Notes under the pieces: generated by a model | The model's database searches: none | The model's input: only the letters and a program-made list of their open reading frames with translations | Told to the model about the DNA's origin: nothing | Source of the DNA: Saccharopolyspora soli | GTDB taxonomy: Bacteria; Actinomycetota; Actinomycetes; Mycobacteriales; Pseudonocardiaceae | Length of the DNA: 64,000 bases | Assembly (NCBI RefSeq): GCF_022678645.1 | Contig: NZ_JALBWV010000047.1 | Span: forward strand, 1 to 64,000 | Direction of reading: 5' to 3' | Part shown: in pieces, positions 8,280 through 16,342 of the stretch | Position numbering within the stretch: the stretch's first letter is position 1 | Layout: each line of letters begins with the position of its first letter | Position numbers and translations under genes: made by a program

Positions 8280-9103
8280 TTCGCCTCCTCGCGACCGAGC
8301 TCCGCCATCACATCGTCGTAGTCGGTGCCGACGAGGTTGCCCACGTGCCAGTCCGGACTCAGCTCCATGCGCTGGACGCCCTTGCCCTTCACCGTGTCGG
8401 CGACGATCAGCTGCGGGCGCCGTCCATCCGGAGCGGGCAGCGCCGCGAACACGTCGAGCAATGCCGCCAGGTCGTGACCGTCCACGCGGTGGGTCTGCCA
8501 GCCGAAGGCCGCGAACCGGTTCTCGATCGGCTCGGCGGGCATGACGTCCCGGACGAACCCGTCGATGCCGAGCTGGTTCGCGTCGACGATCGCGACGAGG
8601 TTGCCGAGCCCGAAATGGCCCGCGGACATCGCGGCTTCCCAGACCTGCCCCTCGGCGAGCTCGCCGTCGCCGAGCATGCAGTAGGTGCGGTAGTCCAGCT
8701 CGGACATCCGACCGGCCAGCGCCATCCCCACGGACACCGACAGGCCGTGCCCCAGCGAGCCGGAGGAGAAGTCGACGCCCGGGATCTTCTTCATGTCGGG
8801 GTGGTCGCCGAACGGGCTGCCCAGCCGCGTGTAGGCGTCCAATTCGGACGGATCGAAATAGCCCAGGTCGGCCAGCAACGGGTAGAGGCCGATCGCGGCG
8901 TGGCCCTTGCTCAGCACGAACCGGTCGCGCTCGGGCCAGTCCGGCCGGGTCGGGTCGATGCGGAGCTGGCCGTAGTAGAGGACGGCGAAGAGCTCGGCGC
9001 AGGAGAACACCGCGCTGTAGTGGCCTGCGCCCGCGATGCGGGTGAGCCGCACGGTCTCGGTGCGCACGAACTTCGCGCGGTCGGCGAGCTGTCTGAGCTG
9101 CAC
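8276..9103 (-). CDS. Transketolase N-terminal subunit (split type)
   Basis: This 275-residue protein matches the TPP-diphosphate-binding half of transketolase. FVLSKGHAAIGLYP provides the conserved KGH, and GDGELAEGQVWEAA with a downstream DAN is the Mg/TPP motif. It pairs with the next gene to make the active enzyme. The GTG start at 9103 has only a weak adjacent ribosome site; a stronger GGAGAGG sits about 15 bases upstream, inside the neighbouring intergenic repeat. The gene is separated from the upstream dimethylformamidase-like gene by a 280-bp tandem repeat, the only sizeable gap in this operon arm. Confidence 0.92.
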   Translation of the reverse strand: MQLRQLADRAKFVRTETVRLTRIAGAGHYSAVFSCAELFAVLYYGQLRIDPTRPDWPERDRFVLSKGHAAIGLYPLLADLGYFDPSELDAYTRLGSPFGDHPDMKKIPGVDFSSGSLGHGLSVSVGMALAGRMSELDYRTYCMLGDGELAEGQVWEAAMSAGHFGLGNLVAIVDANQLGIDGFVRDVMPAEPIENRFAAFGWQTHRVDGHDLAALLDVFAALPAPDGRRPQLIVADTVKGKGVQRMELSPDWHVGNLVGTDYDDVMAELGREEAK

Positions 9104-9115
9104 TGTTCCGCTGTA

Positions 9116-9390
9116 CCGCCTCTCCGTGTTTTTCAGTGGTGGTTGCGTCGAGCACGAATCTTGCGTTTCGTCGTTGCTTGTGGCTGGTTTGCGTCACGGT
9201 CCCCTGAGGTGCGGTTTAGGAGGACTCGGGTTGACACAGGGCTGCTCATGCCAGTTCCGCCTCTCCGCGATTCACAGTTGTGGTGCGTCCACACGAATCT
9301 CGCGTTTCGTGGTTTCTTGTGGCTGGTTTGCGTCACGGTCCCCTGAGGTGCGGTTGACGGCCACTGGGGTTGACACAGGGCTAGTCATGC
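9116..9390. repeat. Tandem pair of a ~135-bp dispersed intergenic repeat
   Basis: Copies lie at 9116-9251 and 9257-9390, with a 141-bp period. Each begins at CCGCCTCTCCG and ends at GACACAGGGCT followed by TCATGC. Between them is an invariant core, GTCACGGTCCCCTGAGGTGC. A third copy in the same orientation relative to its genes is at 57414-57549. On the gene strand each unit begins at or next to the TGA of the upstream gene and ends with a GGAGAGG purine tract just before the next start. The middle of each copy can be read as a short open frame rich in Arg, Asn and Thr, but I do not regard it as a gene. Confidence 0.85.
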
Positions 9391-11565
9391 GCCGGGTTCG
9401 AGGACAGGACCGTCGGTGTCTCTGAAGCGGTCCAGGACGTTGGCCGTAACGCGGGCGGTGTCGTTGTCGCCGCCGTTGTGGGTCATGGCTGTCGACCAGG
9501 CGATGGAGCCGACCGAGAAGACCGCGCCACCACCGGGCCGTCCGAAGAGGACGATGTCCGCCCGGACCTTGGGGTGGATGCCGGGCGGCGGTGCGGCGTA
9601 GCCGTGGTCGACCTCCTCCGGCACCAGCACGATCTTCTCCGAATGCCCCACCGAGGAGGCGAGCACGACCGCATCGGGCGGAGTGCCGAGGGTGACATCG
9701 GCCCGGTCGAGCTCGTCGCCAGCAGCACCGCCGAGACCGGGCCCCTCGTCGCCGAACACCTCGCCGACGCCGACGTCGATGCCGTCGAACACCCAGGACA
9801 CGGCGGGGCTGGCACTGGCCTCGGACCGGCGGTAGCCACTCGCGCGGTCGTGTCCCTGCGCCGTGAAACCGACACCGGCCAGCACGTTCGGCGCCCGCCC
9901 GCGCAGCCGCCACAGCCCGCCCGGTTCGCCGGTCGCGGACAGGTTCTCCTCACCCGGATCGGACACCCAGGTGGCGACGCCCGCGTGCCCGCGGCGGATC
10001 TCGATCGCGTCGGGATGTCCTGGATGCCTCGCGGTGACCTGGTAGAAACCGTTGCCGCCCAGGTACATCAGCCGTCCGCCGGAGCGGGTGTGGGCGAGGT
10101 AGGAGTCGAGCATCCCCGCCGAGCAGTACTCGGGATGCGAGCCGGTCAGCACCACCCGGTATTGGCTGAGCAGCGCGGTGCCCTCGCGTTCGACCTCGTC
10201 GTCGGTCACCACCGCGTAGCGCTCGCCGCGCTCGTCGAGCCACGCGAGCAGCAGCAGGTCCTGGGCGAAGTGCCGGAAGCCCCGTGTGGTGGGCGTGTAG
10301 TAGTCGGGGCGGATGTTGATGATCGGACGGAGGCGCGTCGAGCAGCACACGCCGCTGCCGTCGGTGTGGACGTCGTAGAGCGAACGGCCGAACTCGGGAT
10401 GCTCGACCAGCCACTGGTCGCGCTCGTCGAAGCCGCGCCGCTCCCCGTAGAGGGCGAGCCGCTCTTCCTGGTACTCCGCGTAGGTGCGCCAGTTCGCGTA
10501 CGCGAGGTAGGTCCAGGTCGGCAGGACGACCAGCACGGGAGCCCGGTGCGCGGCCGGGGTGACGACGAACGGGATGCGGTCCACGTCGTCGTCGGCGGTG
10601 ACCTTCAGCGCGTAGACGCCGCTGGGCAGGTCGGCTGGGATGGTCCAGGTGAGGTCGGGTTCCCATCCGGCGTCGGCGAGATCGTCGTCGTGCAGGTGCA
10701 GCGCGTCGAACTCGGCCGGTGCCCGGCGGAAGTCGGTCTCGCCGCCGGTCCAAAATGGACCGGGAACGCCACGTCCGGGCAGGTGGCGGATCTCCGCCCC
10801 GGCGGTGAGACCGCCGCGATCGGGAACCCAGGTACCGGCGGGATCAGCCGCGAGGTCGAGCACGCTGCTGGTGGCGGCGGAGAGCAGCACGAGGGGATCG
10901 GCGCTTTCCGCGAGCGCGATGGTCGTGCTCTCCGGCCACGCCATCGCGGACACGACCGGGCGAGCCACCTTGCCGTTGAACGTGTGCCCGAGACCGCCAG
11001 TGCTCCGGCCGTCGCTGCCCAAGCGCAGCGCTGGGCGATCCAGGTGGATCGGCTCTGCCCAGCGCGACGCGGAGAGCTCCTGCCGACCAGGCCGGTGCAG
11101 GGACAACCGCACCGCGCCAGCCTGGTCGATGGTCGCGGCCGCGAACGCCCAGCTGCGTTCCTCGACCGGAGTGGCCAGCTCGGCGAGGACGTGCTCGCCC
11201 CGCCGCAACATCAGACCTCCGGCCGACACATCGAGGGCGAGATCTCCGAGAGCCAGCAGCGGGCGCGGATCAGACCCAGGCAGGGTCGGCTGGAACCACA
11301 CCGCCAGGCCGACCGAGTCGAAGTTCCGCTGTACCGAGGCAACGGCGTGCGAACCAGACGTCGTGACCTGCCTCCGCCCTTCGCGGACATCCGGGAGGTC
11401 CGCGTCCACCGGCTCCTCGACCAGTGGTGCGCCGTGCCGCGGTGAACCGGGCTTGCGCAGGCGGACGATCTGCGGTCGAACCTCGGCGTGCTCGGAGCTC
11501 AGGTGGAAGGTCACGCGTTCGCCAGCCCGGACCGAAAGCCGGTCGGCGTATCCGACCAGCCTCAT
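9385..11565 (-). CDS. N,N-dimethylformamidase large-subunit-like protein
   Basis: This 726-residue protein resembles the beta (large) subunit of N,N-dimethylformamidase. An N-terminal region (about 70-230) looks like a LamG/concanavalin-type beta sandwich, and the C-terminal half (about 320-700) carries the family's Rossmann/GATase-like core. The stretch APVLVVLPTWTYLAYANWRT near 355 is typical. It has no signal peptide and no small-subunit gene next to it. The start ATG 11565 overlaps the stop of the binding-protein gene (ATGA, 11562-11565). In context it likely hydrolyses an amide or formamide bond of the imported substrate. Dimethylformamide itself is not implied. Confidence 0.8.
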   Translation of the reverse strand: MRLVGYADRLSVRAGERVTFHLSSEHAEVRPQIVRLRKPGSPRHGAPLVEEPVDADLPDVREGRRQVTTSGSHAVASVQRNFDSVGLAVWFQPTLPGSDPRPLLALGDLALDVSAGGLMLRRGEHVLAELATPVEERSWAFAAATIDQAGAVRLSLHRPGRQELSASRWAEPIHLDRPALRLGSDGRSTGGLGHTFNGKVARPVVSAMAWPESTTIALAESADPLVLLSAATSSVLDLAADPAGTWVPDRGGLTAGAEIRHLPGRGVPGPFWTGGETDFRRAPAEFDALHLHDDDLADAGWEPDLTWTIPADLPSGVYALKVTADDDVDRIPFVVTPAAHRAPVLVVLPTWTYLAYANWRTYAEYQEERLALYGERRGFDERDQWLVEHPEFGRSLYDVHTDGSGVCCSTRLRPIINIRPDYYTPTTRGFRHFAQDLLLLAWLDERGERYAVVTDDEVEREGTALLSQYRVVLTGSHPEYCSAGMLDSYLAHTRSGGRLMYLGGNGFYQVTARHPGHPDAIEIRRGHAGVATWVSDPGEENLSATGEPGGLWRLRGRAPNVLAGVGFTAQGHDRASGYRRSEASASPAVSWVFDGIDVGVGEVFGDEGPGLGGAAGDELDRADVTLGTPPDAVVLASSVGHSEKIVLVPEEVDHGYAAPPPGIHPKVRADIVLFGRPGGGAVFSVGSIAWSTAMTHNGGDNDTARVTANVLDRFRDTDGPVLEPGA

Positions 11566-12617
11566 CCGTTGACCCACTTCGTCCACCGCCGCGTGGCGTC
11601 GTCGAGGTTCTTCGCCCACCAGTCGTTGTCCCGCACCACGATCGTGCCCTTCGCCTTGGCGTCATCGGCGACGAAGGCGTCGATATCGGGATTGCTGCTC
11701 CTCGGAATCTGCGAGTTGGTCGCACCGTAGGGCAGCCGGTCGACGATGGCCTGCTGGTTCTTGGCCCCGATCAGGGCGTTGATCAGGGCGTAAGCCTGGT
11801 CCCGGTGCTGGGCGCCCTTGACGATCGTCAGCACGTCGTAGTACTTCAGCGGTTTGTCGTAGACCACACCGAGGTGCGCGCCGCTCTTGGCGGCGTCGTA
11901 GGCGCGGCCGGGCCACGCGAGCATCATGTCGATCTCGCCCGACTGCAGGCCCTGGGTCTGCTGCGCGCCGGTGTCGTAGAACCGGACGTTCGGGCGGATC
12001 TTGTCCAGCGTCGCGAACGCCTTGTCGTAGTCCAGCGGGTAGAGCTGGTCGCCCGGTGTTCCGCTGGCCAGCAGCGCGGTTTCCATGCCGGCGTCCTTCG
12101 GGGAGTTCATGATGCCGCGGGTGCCGGGGAACTTCACCGGGTCGTAGAAGTCCGCCCAGCTCGTGGGCGGATTCGCGCCGTACTTGTCCTTGTTGTAGAC
12201 GAGCACGAAGTAGGAGTTCAGCACCGGGACACCGCAGTCGGACAGCTGCGCCTTGTCGAGCCCGGTGGTGTCGATCTTCGTGTAGTCGATCTTCTCGAAG
12301 AGCGTGCCGCACTTGCCCATCGCGGTGTACGGCGTGGAGTAGAAGACGTCCCAGGTGGGCTTGCCGCCCTGCACCATCGCGGTCAGCTTCGCCTCGTTGT
12401 TCGGCGATTCCTCGGACACCGTGATGCCCTTGGCGGACAGCTCGGCGTACGCGTTCTGCTTGAACACCTCCGCCAGCGCCCCTCCGGTGTTGCTGAACAC
12501 CACGGACTGCCCGCCACCACCGGCGGAATTGCCGACCGGCCCGAAACATGCCGTCGTCGTCAGCCCCACCAGGCTGGCCAGCGCAAGTGCCGTACCGAGA
12601 TGTCTGTTGTGCCGCAC
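11562..12617 (-). CDS. Spermidine/putrescine-type ABC transporter binding lipoprotein
   Basis: This 351-residue lipoprotein is an extracytoplasmic solute-binding protein of the PotD/family 1 polyamine type. The lipobox LTTTAC ends at C24 after a short hydrophobic leader. The GTG start at 12617 is chosen because GAGAGGTGG lies just upstream and the leader then has normal length; longer in-frame starts exist. The mature protein shows the PotD-like NYFV/DKY and PNVRFYDTGAQQ patterns. Its permeases and ATPase are encoded on the opposite strand from 12888, so it is split from its transporter by a divergent promoter region. The ligand is likely an amine or polyamine-like cation. Confidence 0.88.
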   Translation of the reverse strand: MRHNRHLGTALALASLVGLTTTACFGPVGNSAGGGGQSVVFSNTGGALAEVFKQNAYAELSAKGITVSEESPNNEAKLTAMVQGGKPTWDVFYSTPYTAMGKCGTLFEKIDYTKIDTTGLDKAQLSDCGVPVLNSYFVLVYNKDKYGANPPTSWADFYDPVKFPGTRGIMNSPKDAGMETALLASGTPGDQLYPLDYDKAFATLDKIRPNVRFYDTGAQQTQGLQSGEIDMMLAWPGRAYDAAKSGAHLGVVYDKPLKYYDVLTIVKGAQHRDQAYALINALIGAKNQQAIVDRLPYGATNSQIPRSSNPDIDAFVADDAKAKGTIVVRDNDWWAKNLDDATRRWTKWVNG

Positions 12618-12657
12618 CGGGAACCACCTCTCTCGCCACCGCGATCGGCGATTTGAG

Positions 12658-12673
12658 ATTTCGTGATGTGAAA
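12658..12673. promoter_or_regulatory. Operator copy 1, ATTTC-N5-GTGAAA
   Basis: ATTTC and GTGAAA flank a five-base spacer, 41 bp upstream of the binding-protein start. An overlapping inverted repeat TTTCGT/ACGAAA is at 12659-12678. The same half-sites in the same spacing recur at 12811-12826, on the other side of this divergent control region. The IclR-type regulator encoded at the end of the right arm is the obvious candidate ligand. Confidence 0.55.
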
Positions 12674-12779
12674 CGAAAGGCGTATTGAGGAACAGCATTG
12701 AGTGCGGATTCCATCCGAGTCAAGTCCCACCGGGAAGCAAACTCAGATGTTTCTCGACCGTAAAAGCTGAAAACGACGG

Positions 12780-12827
12780 TTGACACCGGGCTTCTCGGGC
12801 GGCATTGTTCATTTCACTTCGTGAAAT
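12780..12827 (+). promoter_or_regulatory. Promoter with operator copy 2 for the permease arm
   Basis: TTGACA at 12780-12785 is followed after 17 bases by CATTGT (12803-12808), a plausible -35/-10 pair. Immediately downstream is a perfect palindrome, ATTTCAC-TTC-GTGAAAT (12811-12827), which includes the second copy of ATTTC-N5-GTGAAA. A repressor bound there would block the start of transcription of the permease-ATPase-aldolase-kinase-IclR arm. The first operator copy is 153 bp to the left. Confidence 0.5.
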
Positions 12828-12887
12828 GAGTATCGATTGGCGAGACATCGCCTCTGAGGTTCGACCGATCGGAAGGAGCCGTCGCCG

Positions 12888-13808
12888 ATGGTCGTGACGT
12901 CCCCGCCGAGCGCGACCAACCGCTCCACGGCCCGCCAAACATCGCCTCCCAGTGGGAGAAACGCCCGCCGCCTGGGCCTGCTCTTCGCGGCGCCCGCGGT
13001 GGTGGTGCTCGTCGTGTTCTTCGTCGTGCCCGCGCTGCGGCTGCTCTGGCTGTCGGTGACCGACCCGGAGCCCGGCTTCGGCAACTACGCGGCGATCGTC
13101 ACCGACGACGTGGCGCTCACCGTCGTGCTGCGCACCCTCGGCATGGCAGCGATCGTGACGGTCGTCTGCCTGGTTTTCGCCTATCCCTACGCGTATCTGA
13201 TGACGATCGCCGCACCTCGCTGGCGCGCGGTCCTGCTCGGCGTGGTCCTCCTCCCGTTCTGGACCTCGCTGATGGCCCGCACCTTCGCGTGGGTGGTTCT
13301 GTTGCAGGACAACGGGATCGTCAACGAACTGCTGCGCTCGGTGGGGCTCGGGCAGGTCCGCCTGCTGGGCACCACGGCTGGCGTCACGCTGGCGATGGCC
13401 CAGGTCATGCTGCCGTTCGTGGTGCTTCCCGTGTACACGACGATGCGCGGGATCGACCGCCGCCTGGTCGACGCGGCGCTCTCGCTCGGTGCTCGCCCCG
13501 CCATCGCCTTCCTACGGGTCTACCTCCCGCTGTCCCTGCCGGGCGTCGCCGCGGGCGCGACCTTGGTGATGGTGCTGTCCCTCGGTTTCTACGTGACGCC
13601 GTCGCTGGTCGGGTCGCCCCAGCAGTCCATGCTCGCCCAGTTCATCTCCGTGCAGGTCAACCAACTCGTGGACTTCGGCGGGGCCGGTGCGCTCGCGGTC
13701 GCGTTGCTGGTGCTCACCCTCCTGCTGGTCGGCGGTGTCCAGTTCGCCACGCGGACGAGGGGCGCGCGGGTGACCGGCGCCGCCATGACCGGAGGTGCGC
13801 CGCTGTGA
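12888..13808 (+). CDS. Polyamine-type ABC transporter permease (PotB-like)
   Basis: This 306-residue inner-membrane permease has six hydrophobic segments. Its N-terminal cytoplasmic tail of about 35 residues is followed by the first helix (LLFAAPAVVVLVVFFVV). The EAA-type coupling loop, LVDAALSLGARPAIAFLRVYLPL, is near residues 195-217 and contacts the ATPase. GAAGGAG lies eight bases before ATG 12888. The stop overlaps the GTG of the second permease (13805-13808). With PotC-, PotA- and PotD-like partners it forms a polyamine-class importer. Confidence 0.92.
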   Translation: MVVTSPPSATNRSTARQTSPPSGRNARRLGLLFAAPAVVVLVVFFVVPALRLLWLSVTDPEPGFGNYAAIVTDDVALTVVLRTLGMAAIVTVVCLVFAYPYAYLMTIAAPRWRAVLLGVVLLPFWTSLMARTFAWVVLLQDNGIVNELLRSVGLGQVRLLGTTAGVTLAMAQVMLPFVVLPVYTTMRGIDRRLVDAALSLGARPAIAFLRVYLPLSLPGVAAGATLVMVLSLGFYVTPSLVGSPQQSMLAQFISVQVNQLVDFGGAGALAVALLVLTLLLVGGVQFATRTRGARVTGAAMTGGAPL

Positions 13809-14596
13809 GAACTGGACGCGGCCTGCGCGCCGTGCTGATCGCGTTGGGCGTCCTGATCGGGGCGTGGCTCGTCGTGCCGACCCTGATCGTGGTGCCGATC
13901 AGCTTCTCCGGTGAGGACAGCTTCGCGTTCCCGCCGAGATCGTGGAGCCTCCAGCACTACGTCACGTTCTTCACCGAGTCCAGCTGGCTGACCGCGCTGC
14001 TCGTGTCGGTCCAGCTCGCGCTGATCGTGACCGCGGTGGCGACCGTGCTCGGCACGATGGCCGCATTCGCCCTCGCCAGGAGGAAATTCGTCGGTAAGGG
14101 AGCCATCGACGGGCTGTTCATGGCGCCGCTGATCGTGCCGGGGATCGTGGTCGCCGTGGCGATGTACGCGGCTTTCCTCGGTTGGGGACTGATCGGCACG
14201 CCAGCGGGGTTCGTCGCGGCGCACACCGTGCTCGCCCTGCCTTTCGTGACGATCAACGTGACCGCTGCGCTGGCTGGCTTCGACCGCGTGCTGGAGCGCG
14301 CCTCGGCGAGTTTGGGCGCGTCCCCGTGGACGACGTTCCGGTCTGTCACGTTCCCGCTGATCCGGCCCGGCGTGCTGGCCGGGGCCCTGTTCGCGTTCGT
14401 CACCTCGTTCGACGAGGTCGTCGTGTCCCTGTTCATCCAGTCCCCGACGCTGCAGACCCTGCCGGTCCGGATGTTCACCTCGGTGACCAACGAGGTCGAC
14501 CCGACCATCGCGGCGGCCTCGACCGTCGTGCTCGTGGTCTCCACCGCGTTGCTGGGACTCGCCACCATCACGAGGAGGAACCGCAGTGCAGCCTGA
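13805..14596 (+). CDS. Polyamine-type ABC transporter permease (PotC-like)
   Basis: This 263-residue permease has six membrane segments. The coupling loop RASASLGASPWTTFRSVTFPL is near 165-185, and the protein ends in a short basic tail. The GTG start at 13805 is set by the four-base overlap with the upstream permease stop; longer readings in this frame lie inside that gene and are artefacts. It forms the heterodimeric membrane channel with the preceding gene. AGGAGG near its 3' end serves the next gene, which overlaps by 11 bases. Confidence 0.92.
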   Translation: MRTGRGLRAVLIALGVLIGAWLVVPTLIVVPISFSGEDSFAFPPRSWSLQHYVTFFTESSWLTALLVSVQLALIVTAVATVLGTMAAFALARRKFVGKGAIDGLFMAPLIVPGIVVAVAMYAAFLGWGLIGTPAGFVAAHTVLALPFVTINVTAALAGFDRVLERASASLGASPWTTFRSVTFPLIRPGVLAGALFAFVTSFDEVVVSLFIQSPTLQTLPVRMFTSVTNEVDPTIAAASTVVLVVSTALLGLATITRRNRSAA

Positions 14597-15701
14597 CCGC
14601 CACGGTGGTGCGCGCATCGAGACCCGCGACCTGTGCAAGGTGTTCCGGGGCTCGTCCCGACCGGCGGTCGACGCCGCCGACCTGATGATCGAGGCGGGCG
14701 AGTTCATGACGCTGCTCGGGCCCAGCGGCTCGGGCAAGACCACCACGCTCAACATGATCGCCGGGTTCGAAGACGTGACTTCGGGCCAGATCCTGCTCGA
14801 CGACGCCGACATCGCACGGGTGCCGCCGTACCGGCGCAATCTCGGCATGGTGTTCCAGAACTACGCGCTGTTCCCGCACATGACCGCGGCTGACAACATC
14901 GCTTTCCCGTTGCGCCAGCGCAAAGTGGGCAAGAAGGAGATCACTCGGCGCGTCGCCGAGGCGCTGGAACTGGTCCACCTCGGCGAGCACGGGAACCGGC
15001 TGCCGTCCCAGCTCTCCGGCGGCCAGCAGCAGCGCGTCGCCCTGGCCCGCGCTGTCGTGTTCGCGCCGCGGGCCCTGCTGCTCGACGAACCGCTCGGCGC
15101 GCTGGACAAGAAGCTGCGCGAGTCGCTGCAACTGGAGATTTCCCGGCTGCACAAGGAACTCGGGATCACCTTCGTGTTCGTCACCCACGACCAGGAGGAG
15201 GCGCTCGCGCTCTCCGATCGCATCGCCGTCTTCCGCGACGGCCGGATCGAGCAGGTCGGGACACCGGATGAGCTCTACGAGACACCGGCTTCCCATTTCG
15301 TGGCCACCTTCCTCGGCGACTCCAACGTGTTCGCCGGGCACGCCCGCGACGGCGTCATCGACACCGGCTGGTGCGAACTGCGCGCGGCGGACAAAGCCCG
15401 AACCGGGCCGGTCGCGCTCGTGGTGCGCCCGGAGCGGCTCCGCATCGGCGCGCCGACCGAGCCGGGCGCCAACGTGCTCTCCGCGAGTGTGACGGACGTC
15501 GTGTACCAGGGCGCGTTCCGCCGGGTGCTCGTCGAGTTCGACGGCGGCACCACCGGCCAGATCCGGGACACCACCTCGACCACGCCGGTGACCACGGGAC
15601 AGCGAATCGAGGTGCACTGGCCTGGCGACGCCGGTGTGCTCGTACCGAGTGACGGGGTGGCCGAAACACAGGTGGCGGCTTCGCCGGTGACCGCGCGATG
15701 A
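14586..15701 (+). CDS. Polyamine-type ABC transporter ATPase (PotA-like)
   Basis: This 371-residue ABC ATPase has Walker A GPSGSGKTT at 45-53, Q-loop FQNYALFPH near 94-102, signature [14 protein letters not shown] near 143-156, and Walker B LLLDEPLGALD near 163-173. A C-terminal TOBE domain (about 250-371) is typical of the PotA/CUT1/Fbp class. The GTG start has AGGAGG about nine bases upstream, at the 3' end of the permease gene. It powers import by the two permeases before it. The stop overlaps the aldolase start (ATGA). Confidence 0.95.
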   Translation: MQPDRHGGARIETRDLCKVFRGSSRPAVDAADLMIEAGEFMTLLGPSGSGKTTTLNMIAGFEDVTSGQILLDDADIARVPPYRRNLGMVFQNYALFPHMTAADNIAFPLRQRKVGKKEITRRVAEALELVHLGEHGNRLPSQLSGGQQQRVALARAVVFAPRALLLDEPLGALDKKLRESLQLEISRLHKELGITFVFVTHDQEEALALSDRIAVFRDGRIEQVGTPDELYETPASHFVATFLGDSNVFAGHARDGVIDTGWCELRAADKARTGPVALVVRPERLRIGAPTEPGANVLSASVTDVVYQGAFRRVLVEFDGGTTGQIRDTTSTTPVTTGQRIEVHWPGDAGVLVPSDGVAETQVAASPVTAR

Positions 15702-16342
15702 ACGGCGAACTCGAAGCTGCACGCCGCCAAGTCGCCGAGGCCGGTCGCCGCATGGTCGCCGACGGTCTGGTGCTCGGCACCGCTGGCAACGTCAGCGTCC
15801 GCGTCGGCGAACTGGTCGCCATCTCGCCGTCGAGCATCCCGTACCACCTGGTGAACGCCGACGACGTCTGCGTGGTCGACCTGACGGGCGAACCGCTCGC
15901 CGACCTCGAAACCCCGCCGCCCTCGTCCGAAACCCCGATGCATCTGGCCATCTACGCCGATACCCACGCGGCAGCCGTGGTGCACCACCACGGCCTCAGC
16001 AGCGCTGCGGTGTCCACAGTGGTCGATGAGCTCCCGCCGCTGCACTACTACGCGCTGCAACTCGGCGGCCCGACGCGCGTCGCCGAGTACGCCACGTTCG
16101 GGACCGACGAGCTCGCCCGGTCCGTTCACGACGCGCTCGAAGACCGCACGGCGGCGCTGATGCAGAACCACGGCGCCGTCGCGTACGGCGACACCCTCGA
16201 CCGCGCCTACGACCGGGCGCGGTTGCTCGAATGGTTGTGCGCCTTGCACATCCAGGCCCACCAGCTGGGCAGACCGCGGGTGCTCACAGCTGCGGAGCTG
16301 GCGGACGTCACCCGGCACAAGGCGGAGAGGGCGGCACGATGA
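15698..16342 (+). CDS. Class II aldolase/adducin family protein (fuculose-phosphate aldolase-like)
   Basis: This 214-residue zinc aldolase-fold protein is similar to L-fuculose-1-phosphate and L-ribulose-5-phosphate aldolase/epimerase family members. The expected metal and catalytic residues are present: the glutamate in PPSSETPMH, the histidine pair in VVHHHG, and the third histidine in LMQNHGAVAYG. Such enzymes cleave phosphorylated ketoses to dihydroxyacetone phosphate plus an aldehyde, or act as epimerases. Here it is translationally coupled to the transporter ATPase before it and the sugar kinase after it, which fits cleavage of a phosphorylated catabolite. Confidence 0.9.
   Translation: MNGELEAARRQVAEAGRRMVADGLVLGTAGNVSVRVGELVAISPSSIPYHLVNADDVCVVDLTGEPLADLETPPPSSETPMHLAIYADTHAAAVVHHHGLSSAAVSTVVDELPPLHYYALQLGGPTRVAEYATFGTDELARSVHDALEDRTAALMQNHGAVAYGDTLDRAYDRARLLEWLCALHIQAHQLGRPRVLTAAELADVTRHKAERAAR

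Noticed and set aside
9230-9250. TTGACACAGGGCT in each repeat copy as a -35 promoter element on the + strand
   Set aside because: No + strand gene follows any copy and no -10 is found at the right distance.
9133-9336. Short open frame inside the tandem repeats
   Set aside because: The frame follows the repeat sequence itself, varies between copies, has no ribosome site and encodes a basic, low-complexity peptide.
9478-11445. A 655-codon open frame on the + strand opposite the dimethylformamidase-like gene
   Set aside because: It is rich in Arg, Gly, His and Val with no recognisable domain, and lies wholly antisense to a well-supported gene. High GC creates such open frames.
12720-12800. Possible fourth, partial copy of the dispersed repeat (GTTGACACCGGGCTTCTC)
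   Set aside because: Only about 15 bases resemble the repeat's end. The invariant core is missing, and the TTGACA is better explained as the permease-arm -35.
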